Positions 40,980 through 52,204 of a stretch of DNA of 64,000 bases are shown piece by piece. The translations under genes were made by a program, and so were the position numbers. The DNA is taken from positions 3,432,646 through 3,496,645 of the forward strand of contig JAQFVV010006199.1 in NCBI GenBank assembly GCA_028023455.1, given 5' to 3'. Origin of the DNA: Epiperipatus broadwayi. Lineage: Eukaryota > Onychophora > Udeonychophora > Euonychophora > Peripatidae. A model generated the notes under the pieces. That model did no database searches. It worked only from the letters and a program-made list of their open reading frames with translations, and was not told the DNA's origin. Within the stretch, counting starts at the first letter, position 1; the number at the start of each line of letters is the position of its first letter.

Positions 40980-41530
40980 CCAGTAAATAATACCAACTTT
41001 AAAAATTCTGTACCATATTTATTCTTATTTAACACCTTAAAAGTCTTATTAATACCTCTACTGTTTCCTACAGCAACAATATCATCAACATATCTGTATT
41101 ACTGTATGATCTCATTATTATTTATAACCCTATTTATTATACTCTCCTCAATACTATAAAATTCCACTAATTGAGCAGTTCCGTAGCACATCCATTGTTT
41201 GTATTCAAAAATTATTCTTTATATTTAAAATACAATGCCTCATTTATTATTAATAATGCTTCATAAATAGTATATATATCAATTCTCCCGATAAAATATT
41301 AATGATTTTTAAGTTTTTTATAACAATATCAACATTATCTTTTCTACGTTCCCTTTAATGGATCTTTTTGATATCAAATGATGTTATTATCCCACATCTA
41401 CTTAATTTAATATCATTTAATTTATTAACAATGTCTTCAGAATTTTTAGTTTAATATTTTCTAAATCCTATTACCTCTACAATTTTTTTATTATATATTA
41501 TTTCACATAAATATTTAATTATATAATTAC
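40980..41530 (-). pseudogene. Second PLE-like family: inverted RT part
   Basis: On the minus strand, broken frames give DIVNKLNDIKL, then TSFDIKK (RT motif A region, near 41.37 kb), SIINRVINNNEIIQ, and YRYVDDIVAVGNSRGINKTF with the YVDD motif at 41081-41098. The segment ends in LNKNKYG. This family differs from the element at 8-15 kb. Stops and frameshifts show decay. Confidence 0.65.
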
Positions 41531-41539
41531 TATAAGGCT

Positions 41540-42240
41540 TTTAATGAGTTAAATAAGAATAAATATAGTATTAGATTTGCAATGGGGAAAGAAGAAAATG
41601 GATTAAAATATTTAGATATTTTTTAAAAAGAGAAATGATGAATGAAATAATTGTTGAACATTATATTAATGATAAAAAGATTAGAGGGTTAATTAATCAA
41701 AGTCATATTGGCCAGTGCAAAAATATGGAATTTTAAAGGGATTTAAATTAAAGAATGATAGAATAATGTTAGATAAAAAAAGAGTCATATAAATAGAAAT
41801 TAAAGGTGGAAAATGATTATGTAAAAACAGGTTATAAAAAGAAAGCAATTAGAAGGATTTTTGGTAATAAGATAGAAAAAGTGAGAATAGTAGAAATAAG
41901 TATAATGATAGTAAATGGATGTCTATTCCATATTTTAAAAAAGTATATAAAAGATTAATGAAAAAAAGATTACCAAATAATGTAAAAATAGTTTGGAAAA
42001 ATAATGACTTTGGGTAAATGATTATATAATGCAAAAAAAGTTGAATAATATTAATAATAAGGTGGAGTTAATTTATAAAAGGAGCTATGAAAAATCCAAT
42101 AAGGTATATATAAGACAGACAAGAAGAACAGCAATTGAGAGAGGTATGGAGCATGATAGAGCCATTAATAAAAAAGATATGAAGTCAGGATCATATTTAC
42201 ATTATTTAAATACAGTAACATAAAATGAACTATGAAAAAA
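41540..42240 (+). pseudogene. Second PLE-like family: 3' part with GIY-YIG-like end
   Basis: The plus strand begins with ELNKNKYSIRF, repeating the LNKNKY where the inverted part stops, and continues GKEENGLKYLDIF (the block after YVDD). It ends with KVYIRQTRRTAIERGMEHDR and SGSYLHYLNT, which resembles the second half of a GIY-YIG domain with the YIG Gly replaced by Arg. Together with the inverted part it makes one element with its 5' portion flipped. Confidence 0.65.
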
Positions 42241-42822
<582 letters not shown>

Positions 42823-44816
42823 TGTAATGGAACGTATATGAGGCAGCCCACGATTGGGCAAGCCAAATGTAATGGAACGTATATGAGGCAGCCCACGATT
42901 GGGCAAGCCAAATGTAATGGAAACTATATGGTAGCTTACAATTGGATAAGCTAAATATAATGGAACGTCTATTAGGTATTCCATTAAAATTAAAGATTGA
43001 AGAAAAACGAAATTATTCCAGTTATATTTAAATAAATTGTTTAAATGCACTTCCAGCTAGCTATATATAAAACAAATCTAAAATCATGCAAAGCAATGAG
43101 ATCTATCTTTATAATTTATTTTTGAAGATGATGTGACTAACTAATCAATATATATATTAGAAACAAAGGGACTTCTACTAAATTCAAATATACACATCTA
43201 ACTATATAAATTTATGTACCTCTAAATATATAAATGAATAATAATATGTGTAAGTGACCTACAAACCAAATAATAAATGAAATATGAAATTATCTTTTAT
43301 TATTTATAAATTCAATTAATTTCATAATAACTTTGGCATTAAAAGAAAATAAGAATAATATAGTATCGCTCTTTTAAATAATTACAAAGGCATTATTTAT
43401 AAAAACAAATAGTACATCCTTTATTTTATGTTATAGTTCAACTTTAAATAATATTGATGTTTTAAATATAAATACAAAGAATAACTATATGTATATACTT
43501 GTAATAAGTATATATAGATTAAATATATAAAGACATATTTTTGCCTAACCATTATAATATAAATATAACAATTCATATATAACTTCAACCTATAAATTAC
43601 ATTTTAAGATTTTTAAATTATTTAAGATAATTGTCTGAACATCTGTTATACGTTTAATATTATTATAAAACAAGATGCTTAAATTGACCACTTATAAAAC
43701 GTTGTATTTTATAATAAAAAAAAATAAAACTAAATAAAAAAAAATATATCAATCTCAAAAATATATTTATATATTACTCATACATATATAAAATTATTAA
43801 ATACCTTTTAAAGTTCATTTAGCTAATTTTCCTTTCCAAAAAGTTAATTTATTCCATGAGTTCTTTTATCCGTTTACTTTTGATTATTAGAATGCATTCT
43901 ATCGAAAGGCGAAGAAATTATTATATAAAAGAAAATTGTTAATCCTTAGATATATGCATATTTTATCCGTTTTAAAATTTCCTTCCTTTTTAAAAAATAA
44001 ATAAACCAATTAAAATGTTAAATCCAGCATGTTAATTCCAATTACTTCCAAATTATGATTAAATTGATGATTATACATTTAAGATAGCTATATCTAGTTT
44101 CAACTCCAGACGCGATGAAATTTATACATTGAATTTTTTTAGTTGTTCCATTGAAAATTGCCTTGGAATAAATGAAAGCGATGATGCAGCCTCCTGGCTG
44201 CGATTCTTGATTAACCTGCCATAATTTATGTATTTACCATAAAATATATATATTATTTCAGTATTTTGAAGAATAGTAAATTTTATAGAACTAAAGTACA
44301 ATAAAATCTTTATTTTTCAGTTGTTTGTTCTATATCTATTCCAATAATAATATATCAAAAAAAAATGGCTTCCTTTATTGTTGTTGCTATCGTTCCATGC
44401 GCCAGCAGATGCTATTTTAAAACTCATGTTATATATGTTCTCTTTTAAAACAATTAACATTAAAATAAAAATAAAATATCAAGTATATATATATATAAAA
44501 TATTAAATTGAAAATTTGATATCTTTAAAAATATACATATATTATAATTTATTACATTTAATAATCATTGTAAATAAAATAATTTTTTTATAATTAACAA
44601 TTTATATGTCCTTATTTATTTTAATAATTAAATGTTTATTATGATGTACTATCAATATATATAAATAAAACAATAACTTCAAATAATAACTATATTTAAT
44701 AAACATAAAAGAAAAATTTAAATATTTCATATGTAAACATCAACTTAAAGAGATTTTTTTTTTTTTAATAACAAATGATAATTTAAAAATATAATATCGA
44801 CTTATCGATATTTACA
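42823..44816 (-). repeat. 3' LTR (left copy)
   Basis: The LTR has TGTAA…TTACA ends on either strand. Its plus-strand left end holds a 45 bp tandem repeat (units at 42823, 42868, 42913 and a partial at 42958), each beginning with the terminal TGTAATGG. There is no ORF; the short Pro/Arg/Ser frame over the tandem units is chance. Confidence 0.92.
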
Positions 44817-44835
44817 ATACCCTCTAATCCACCGA
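44817..44835 (-). promoter_or_regulatory. Possible polypurine tract
   Basis: On the minus strand GGTGGATTAGAGGGTAT lies immediately before the 3' LTR. The purine-rich AGAGGG is in the right place to prime plus-strand synthesis, but the tract is short and mixed with T. Confidence 0.4.
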
Positions 44836-44992
44836 AAAAAAAAATGTCTTTGCAAATAACTAGTTAATTAAGAGATATCGAAAAATTTTTCAAATTTATA
44901 ATCTTTCTAAGCTAAATAATCCTTTAAAAATCACAAATCAGTGATACAACTTTAACATTAAAGAACTCTTGAAAATCATTTTGAAAATCATT

Positions 44993-45823
44993 CTATTCTA
45001 TTTTAAGTCTTTTCAATTTAACTTTAGGTTTATTTAAATCTCTTTCCTTAACTATATTTTCTCGAAGAAAACCTTTATTATTTATCTTTCTATCTATAAC
45101 TCTAAGTTTAACTTTGGCCTTTCCAATATCTCTTTCTTTATCAATAATCTTTCTGCTAATATTTAAATTGAATACCTTTTTATTTCTCTCAAATTTTAAT
45201 AAGATATATCTTATGAATTTTGTCCTACTAGCATACTCGTAAAATAGGTCTTTTCTATTGCAGTAATGGTACAAATTATCACTCAAATATCCAGGTTCTA
45301 ATATATATAAAAATATGCTTTCTTTGTACCACATAAAATTACCATGATATTGTTCTTTATATTGACTTTGATAAACACATTCTGTTCTTTCTAGTAATTT
45401 TTGAGAGTTAATTTTAATCTTTTCTGGTAAACTTAATTCAACTTCTAAAGTTTGAGCACTTTCATTCATTTTATTATAATGCATTTTTATTTCTCCTAAC
45501 TCTAGAGTATTATTGTCTAACCATTGAAAACCTAACTGTCCAATTTCTAAATTGTCAATAGTGTCCTTTAATCTTTCATAACTTAATTCTACTTCTTCTA
45601 ATTGCTTTTTTGAATTTAATTTTATTTTTAAGGATTTATCAATTCTTTTATCCTCACTATAGTATTCATCAAAATTTTTAGGTTTCTTTATAGTCTTTCT
45701 TTCAACTACTTCTAATCTGGCTATAATTCCTTGATTTTCTTCTTTCATTTCATTATTTATTTCTTCAATTTTTGCTTTTAAAGAATTAGCTTCTACTATT
45801 GTCTCTTCTCTATATTTTTCCAT
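44993..45823 (-). CDS. Gag-like protein of the LTR element, second part
   Basis: A 276-residue frame is rich in Lys, Glu, Asn and Leu. The first 55 residues look coiled-coil (EANSLKAKIEEINNEMKEEN). The middle has aromatic blocks (LGFQWLDNNTLELGEIKMHY; NFMWYKESIFLYI; LYHYCNRKDLFYEYASRTKF) that may be a diverged capsid-like domain. The C-terminal 70 residues are basic and repeat a KERDI/LNKPKVKLK motif twice, which could bind RNA. No CCHC knuckle or protease is seen. It lies one frame away from the upstream frame with a 20-base gap, so the two are probably parts of one Gag split by a frameshift. I infer Gag from its place in the element; I do not recognise the family. Confidence 0.6.
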   Translation of the reverse strand: MEKYREETIVEANSLKAKIEEINNEMKEENQGIIARLEVVERKTIKKPKNFDEYYSEDKRIDKSLKIKLNSKKQLEEVELSYERLKDTIDNLEIGQLGFQWLDNNTLELGEIKMHYNKMNESAQTLEVELSLPEKIKINSQKLLERTECVYQSQYKEQYHGNFMWYKESIFLYILEPGYLSDNLYHYCNRKDLFYEYASRTKFIRYILLKFERNKKVFNLNISRKIIDKERDIGKAKVKLRVIDRKINNKGFLRENIVKERDLNKPKVKLKRLKIE

Positions 45824-45843
45824 CTTTTCATTAAATTTTACTT

Positions 45844-46230
45844 CTACTCTTCTAATACTTTTAATTCATCTACCATTTCCTTATAAAATTTATTAGAATT
45901 GACTTTCATCTCAGTTCTAAGTTCCTCTTTTAGTTCATCAGAGTTATTTTTTAAACTAGTCTCTAATTTCTGGGAAAGTTCATCAGAATTTGTTTTTAAT
46001 CTAGATTCTAGCTTCTGGGAAAGTTCATCAGAATTTGTTTTTAAGTTGGTTTTCATCTCAGCTCTAAGATCTTCTTTTAATTCATCAGAATTTGTTTTTA
46101 AGTTAGACTCTAGTTTATCATATTTAGTATTTAACTCAGCTCTAAGATCTTTTAATTCTGCTCTAAAATTTTCCATAAATTCTCTTAAATCAAAATCACC
46201 ACTAACTGACATTTCACTACTGTTGTCCAT
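45844..46230 (-). CDS. Gag-like N-terminal coiled-coil protein of the LTR element
   Basis: A 128-residue frame starts MDNSSEMSVSGDFDL. From about residue 35 it is built of repeated blocks of the form LKTNSDEL + K/S + 5-10 residues (at least five), all predicted to be helical and coiled-coil by their heptad-like charge pattern. Such N-terminal coiled coils are common in Gag proteins of LTR retrotransposons. The stop TAG falls just before the second frame, which continues the coiled-coil character. Direct repeats in the DNA (TTCATCAGAATTTGTTTTTA) mean the block number can vary by slippage. Confidence 0.6.
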   Translation of the reverse strand: MDNSSEMSVSGDFDLREFMENFRAELKDLRAELNTKYDKLESNLKTNSDELKEDLRAEMKTNLKTNSDELSQKLESRLKTNSDELSQKLETSLKNNSDELKEELRTEMKVNSNKFYKEMVDELKVLEE

Positions 46231-46273
46231 TATTATTAGAACTACAATATTATATACTCATAAAAAAAATATA

Positions 46274-46314
<41 letters not shown>

Positions 46315-47916
46315 TTTTTATATATATATTTATTTCTATATAATAATTATCACAGATCAAGGGCTCACCATCTCCAATCATCATTCCAACAAGCAATTAT
46401 TTAACTAAAAAAAAAATACAAGCCTTTTTAATCTTATAATACATAATAGCTATCCGACAATCTAAATTTCAGTTATTTGAACTCATGAACTTCTTGGCTT
46501 AAAAAAAAAAAAATCATCTATCACCATAATATCAACAAATTTCTCTAAAATATATATAGAAAGAGAGTAACAATTGATATCACTAAATAACATTCATTTA
46601 TATTTAATGATAATAAATATTCTACACTTACACAATATTGAAATATGGAATCTTCATATCAAATTCAATATGACCTTGAAATATTTAAAAAATACAACTA
46701 AATGTTCACATGCCTTAAAATAACTAATTTGATAATATAATGAGACAACTTTCTCATTCAAAATAATGGTAGTTAAGCATAAACTTACTAAATTGATACC
46801 TATAAATTTTCTGGACCTTAAAACTTAATAACATTTTATATATATATAAAAAAAAATATCCACTTCACTAATTATTAACTTTTGTGCCCGAAATACTATT
46901 TTAATAAAATTGTACTAATGCAGTCCACTATCAACAAACATTCACTAATTGAACTTCATGTTTAAAAGTCATTTATAATGAAAATATAATATTACTATAC
47001 TTGTTTTCAAACCTTAATTAATAATCAATGTAATAGATTATTTGTCACAAGCAATAATCAATTAATCTAGTCCCTAAGTTTGGTGTTATATATTTATGTT
47101 ATATACTTATCTATTCCTCCAAAGATCTGATAGATACTGACAATCAAAAGATTGATTAGCACTTTACAACTCCGATGTAGATAAAAGAATTCAATCATTA
47201 TTCCCAAAGCATACAATGTTTCATGAATACTTAGATGATTATCACATTTCATTCTATTCAATTTACTACAACCCATAATAATTTTCTGAAAACACTATTA
47301 CACTACCCTGCTTATATTTAAGTCTTAGGGGCTATTACTTATAAAATATTTCCTTGCTCATCTTAAGGAGACTTAGAGGTAAATATCATACATATATCAA
47401 AATAATTATACCTTACCCTCTTTGGAGTTTTAAAGATAAAATCATGGCAGGACCACTGTTAGCTGCTTCATGATAAATAATAATAATAATAAACATCAAA
47501 ATTTGGGTTGAAGCAATGAATGAGATCAATCAATACAAGTGACATGAATGCATTACATCCCTAAGACAATGACAAAAATTCCCCATCCAACATCAATACT
47601 TGCAACAGAACCAACCAAACTCCAACAATCAAATATCCCATCCAACCTTCAAAATTATAGATTTTCTACAACATAAACTTTCCAAATATGGACAAAATTA
47701 TTATACCGTACTTTAACACCATCATTAAAAAATAATACAATAACATTAACCATCACCATCTAAACATAAGGCTAAAATATTTCCATTTATATAAAAAAAA
47801 AAAATTAAACATACAAAAATGTTTCTTTTTCTTTAAACTATACATCTCATATTAATATATATATATACTATACATTTCTCAGGTATGTGGGGTATTTCAA
47901 GCCCTAATTAGCTTAT
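46231..47916 (-). other. Untranslated leader of the LTR element
   Basis: The 1.7 kb between the primer-binding site and the first Gag-like frame has no open frame. It includes a TA tract at about 46275-46308 just upstream of the start codon, and a donor-like GAGGGTAAGG on the minus strand near 47.41 kb. A long leader of this kind may hold packaging signals, but that is inference. Confidence 0.6.
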
Positions 47917-47939
47917 TTCGAGCCCTAGTTGTTGCGCCA
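47917..47939 (-). promoter_or_regulatory. Primer-binding site complementary to a tRNA 3' end
   Basis: On the minus strand, TGGCGCAACAACTAGGGC starts two bases after the 5' LTR. The plus strand reads TTCGAGC, CCTAG, TTGTTGC, G, CCA, which has the exact layout of a tRNA T-loop, T-stem 3' strand, acceptor 3' strand, discriminator base and CCA over 23 bases. Position, two-base spacer and CCA end fit an LTR-retrotransposon primer site. I cannot name the tRNA with confidence. Confidence 0.8.
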
Positions 47940-47941
47940 AA

Positions 47942-49930
47942 TGTAATGGAACGTATATGAGGCAGCCCACGATTGGGCAAGCCAAATGTAATGGAACGTA
48001 TATGAGGCAGCCCACGATTGGGCAAGCCAAATGTAATGGAAACTATATGGTAGCTTACAATTGGATAAGCTAAATATAATGGAACGTCTATTAGGTATTC
48101 CATTAAAATTAAAGATTGAAGAAAAACGAAATTATTCCAGTTATATTTAAATAAATTGTTTAAATGCACTTCCAGCTAGCTATATATAAAACAAATCTAA
48201 AATCATGCAAAGCAATGAGATCTATCTTTATAATTTATTTTTAAAGATGATGTGACTAACTAATCAATATATATATTAGAAACAAAGGGACTTCTACTAA
48301 ATTCAAATATACACATCTAACTATATAAATTTATGTACCTCTAAATATATAAATGAATAATAATATGTGTAAGTGACCTACAAACCAAATAATAAATGAA
48401 ATATGAAATTATCTTTTATTATTTATAAATTCAATTAATTTCATAATAACTTTGGCATTAAAAGAAAATAAGAATAATATAGTATCGCTCTTTTAAATAA
48501 TTACAAAGGCATTATTTATAAAAACAAATAGTACATCCTTTATTTTATGTTATAGTTCAACTTTAAATAATATTGATGTTTTAAATATAAATACAAAGAA
48601 TAACTATATGTATATACTTGTAATAAGTATATATAGATTAAATATATAAAGACATATTTTTGCCTAACCATTATAATATAAATATAACAATTCATATATA
48701 ACTTCAACCTATAAATTACATTTTAAGATTTTTAAATTATTTAAGATAATTGTCTGAACATCTGTTATACGTTTAATATTATTATAAAACAAGATGCTTA
48801 AATTGACCACTTATAAAACGTTGTATTTTATAATAAAAAAAAATAAAAGTAAATAAAAAAAAATATATCAATCTCAAAAATATATTTATATATTACTCAT
48901 ACATATATAAAATTATTAAATACCTTTTAAAGTTCATTTAGCTAATTTTCCTTTCCAAAAAGTTAATTTATTCCATGAGTTCTTTTATCCGTTTACTTTT
49001 GATTATTAGAATGCATTCTATCGAAAGGCGAAGAAATTATTATATAAAAGAAAATTGTTAATCCTTAGATATATGCATATTTTATCCGTTTTAAAATTTC
49101 CTTCCTTTTTAAAAAATAAATAAACCAATTAAAATGTTAAATCCAGCATGTTAATTCCAATTACTTCCAAATTATGATTAAATTGATGATTATACATTTA
49201 AGATAGCTATATCTAGTTTCAACTCCAGACGCGATGAAATTTATACATTGAATTTTTTTAGTTGTTCCATTGAAAATTGCCTTGGAATAAATGAAAGCGA
49301 TGATGCAGCCTCCTGGCTGCGATTCTTGATTAACCTGCCATAATTTATGTATTTACCATAAAATATATATATTATTTCAGTATTTTGAAGAATAGTAAAT
49401 TTTATAGAACTAAAGTACAATAAAATCTTTATTTTTCAGTTGTTTGTTCTATATCTATTCCAATAATAATATATCAAAATAATGGCTTCCTTTATTGTTG
49501 TTGCTATCGTTCCATGCGCCAGCAGATGCTATTTTAAAACTCATGTTATATATGTTCTCTTTTAAAACAATTAACATTAAAATAAAAATAAAATATCAAG
49601 TATATATATATAAAATATTAAATTGAAAATTTGATATCTTTAAAAATATACATATATTATAATTTATTACATTTAATAATCATTGTAAATAAAATAATTT
49701 TTTTATAATTAACAATTTATATGTCCTTATTTATTTTAATAATTAAATGTTTATTATGATGTACTATCAATATATATAAATAAAACAATAACTTCAAATA
49801 ATAACTATATTTAATAAACATAAAAGAAAAATTTAAATATTTCATATGTAAACATCAACTTAAAGAGATTTTTTTTTTTTAATAACAAATGATAATTTAA
49901 AAATATAATATCGACTTATCGATATTTACA
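47942..49930 (-). repeat. 5' LTR (right copy)
   Basis: This is nearly identical to the left LTR. I see only a few substitutions (for example in TTTTTAAAGATGATG) and length changes in A and T runs and one TA tract. Such similarity implies a recent insertion. It carries the same 45 bp tandem units at its internal end (47942, 47987, 48032). Confidence 0.92.
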
Positions 49931-51847
49931 ATATATATATAATACTAAGTGTTCTCTAAAATTAAAACTATTTTAAATTTATTCTTAAACTGTAAATTTT
50001 GGTATGTTAATTTAAAAATAAGAAAATTTTAATTATTTAAAATTTTTATACATAAAATTTTCAATAAAATGGTATATTTTAATGCTCACTAGGCATTATT
50101 TTGGCAGGTATTTTTTTTTTGTAAAAATAAAAATTCTTCAAAGTTTCTGCATAATATAAGTCTTAGTTAAAAGATATCCATTTAGGTGATCTTTCTTTTC
50201 TAACAAAATAAAAGATAGATTATATATCATTTTATTTTTAAATATTTATTTAATAACAACATTAATAAAAAGAGAAAGAAAAAATAAATCACTAAATGAA
50301 TTTGGTCAATTCCTACACATGTGCACATGTGTGTACATGTACACTGAACGCAAAAGCACATACATTTGAACATTTTTTACATATTCAATTCTTTTTAAAA
50401 ACTACAATTAAAATATAATTAATATTCTAATAATCAATAATATTTTTATATTTAAAAGTAGTTTTGTACCAAAATAATTCATTTTGATATAATGTAAAAG
50501 TAAAATTAATAATGTGCATTCCTGAAAGCAAATAACAATAACATTTTAATAAATTCTCATACATGGATTTGTTTCACTTTTTCTTATAAAAATATTTTAA
50601 AAATATAACTTTTATATATATAAAACAAAAACCTATAAGTTATATTATCTTATTTTAAAAACTTTATTGGAAAGAGAAATAAGTTATCTACAACAAAATG
50701 TATTATTTATATGTATATTGTGCACCATTTTTTTTACACCTTCTCATTAATAATTTTACTGAATTTTGATGCCCTAATTCTGATAAACTATGATGGGCAT
50801 GGGAATAAAAATTTTTACTTTTATCTTTTATGCAGTATTCTGGAACTTGATCCATATTATTAGCTGTGAATTTCAACATATTGAGACTATTCTAAAAATA
50901 AGTTAAGGTAAACCCATATTTCTTTGTTAAAGTATTATCAGAAAAACTAAGAATGAAAAAACAATTTAATTATGGAAAGAAAAGATATTTTTTTCATTAA
51001 AAATAAATTGTTTTCTAATATATTTGACTTAGATATATTTCTGCTACTAATTATATAAACATTTCTTTTTAAAATAATGTACTTTTGTCTGAAATAGATA
51101 TCTTTTTGCTTCACTGTAGGAACTGGTCATGATAATAGAAGACTGAAATGAGGACTCTTTTTTAAGAACATGAATTATGAGTCATAATCTTAATAATAAT
51201 CTATAATGTCTGGAAGAAATTTCGTATTTCTGAAAAATATTAAAAAACATTTTATTGAGCACTAATTTGATTAAGTAAAATAATTTTATAATGTATAGTG
51301 CTCTAAATGATCATAGATAATAAATTAAATGTCTACTAATAATATAAATATATCATAGTCATGGCTATATATCAAATGCATGAATAAATAAACACAATCT
51401 TTCCTCTCTCTATTATTGCTGCTTATTTTTATGACTTCCCCTACTTCTTGTATTTTCATACTAATCTGGAATAGAAATATAAATTGTTAAATTGGTCCAT
51501 GCTTTAAATCCATTAAATAAAATGTTTGAAAAAATATATAATATAAAATAGTATTTTCTGGTATTAATGTAAAAACATTGGTTGTAAATATTTTAGCTAA
51601 GTTTTAAATTATTTATGTTTATTACCAAAATTAAAAAAAAGTATTATTGCATGTTTATGCATCCTATATTTAATAAACATGGAATATTTGCTTTTTGCCA
51701 ATACCAACTTCATCAGAATCATTAACATCCACTCATAAATGAATTATATTCATTAGAAGAAAAAGAAACAGACAAAAAACAAAATAAAAAGATGAGTTGC
51801 ACAATGAGCATACAAACTAATCTGCTAACTAAAAATATAATCAAATA
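49931..51847. other. Intergenic, no gene seen
   Basis: AT-rich. A perfect 18 bp palindrome, ACACATGTGCACATGTGT, lies at 50315-50332 and is followed by further CATGT repeats. Confidence 0.55.
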
Positions 51848-51964
51848 TATTGCATGAGGTTTATTATATATTTTGAAATATTGTAATGTAACAAATTTTT
51901 CTTTTGAATTCCTCAACATCTTATTACCACAATATTTTAAAAATATAATAAACCTCATGCAATG
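51848..51964. repeat. Short foldback hairpin
   Basis: Arms of about 35 bases at 51848-51883 and 51930-51964 (ATTGCATGAGGTTTATTATA against its complement) with a 46-base loop. Possibly a small MITE or RNA hairpin. Confidence 0.6.
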
Positions 51965-52063
51965 TTAATATGTTTCACATGCCCAATCTAATAATGATAT
52001 GTTTACAGAATGGTACATTCTGAAAACATTTACTACTAACAAATTGTCAGAACATTACAAAAC

Positions 52064-52204
52064 ATGAATAGTATTTCTGTAGTGTAATTTTCAAAACACC
52101 ACTTTCATGCAATCCCTCCATAAAATATTAAAAGTGGATAGAAACCATTCTCTAACATGCATGAGGGTGGTGTATTAAAATTACACTACAGAAATATTAT
52201 TCAT
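52064..52204. repeat. Imperfect foldback hairpin
   Basis: Arms of about 45 bases (ATTTCTGTAGTGTAATTTT at the left, AAAATTACACTACAGAAAT at the right) with a GGTGGTG/CACCAC extension and a loop of about 48 bases. It lies close to the preceding hairpin. Confidence 0.6.

Larger units (their letters stand above)
42823..49930 (-). mobile_element. Young non-autonomous LTR retrotransposon with 2 kb LTRs
   Basis: Two direct repeats of 1,994 and 1,989 bp start with TGTAATGG and end with TTACA. They differ only by a few substitutions and short-run length changes. They flank 3,125 bp of internal DNA. On the minus strand the order is 5' LTR, primer-binding site, a leader of about 1.7 kb, a Gag-like coding region and 3' LTR. 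The flanks read ATAT on both sides, compatible with a 4 bp target duplication, but the site is a TA tract so the length cannot be fixed. There is no protease, RT, RNase H or integrase, so movement would need enzymes from another element. It could be called a LARD-like or gag-only derivative. Confidence 0.9.

Noticed and set aside
45899-46408. 169-residue plus-strand frame rich in Ser and Phe
   Set aside because: It is the antisense of the repeated coiled-coil Gag-like frame and runs into a TA tract.
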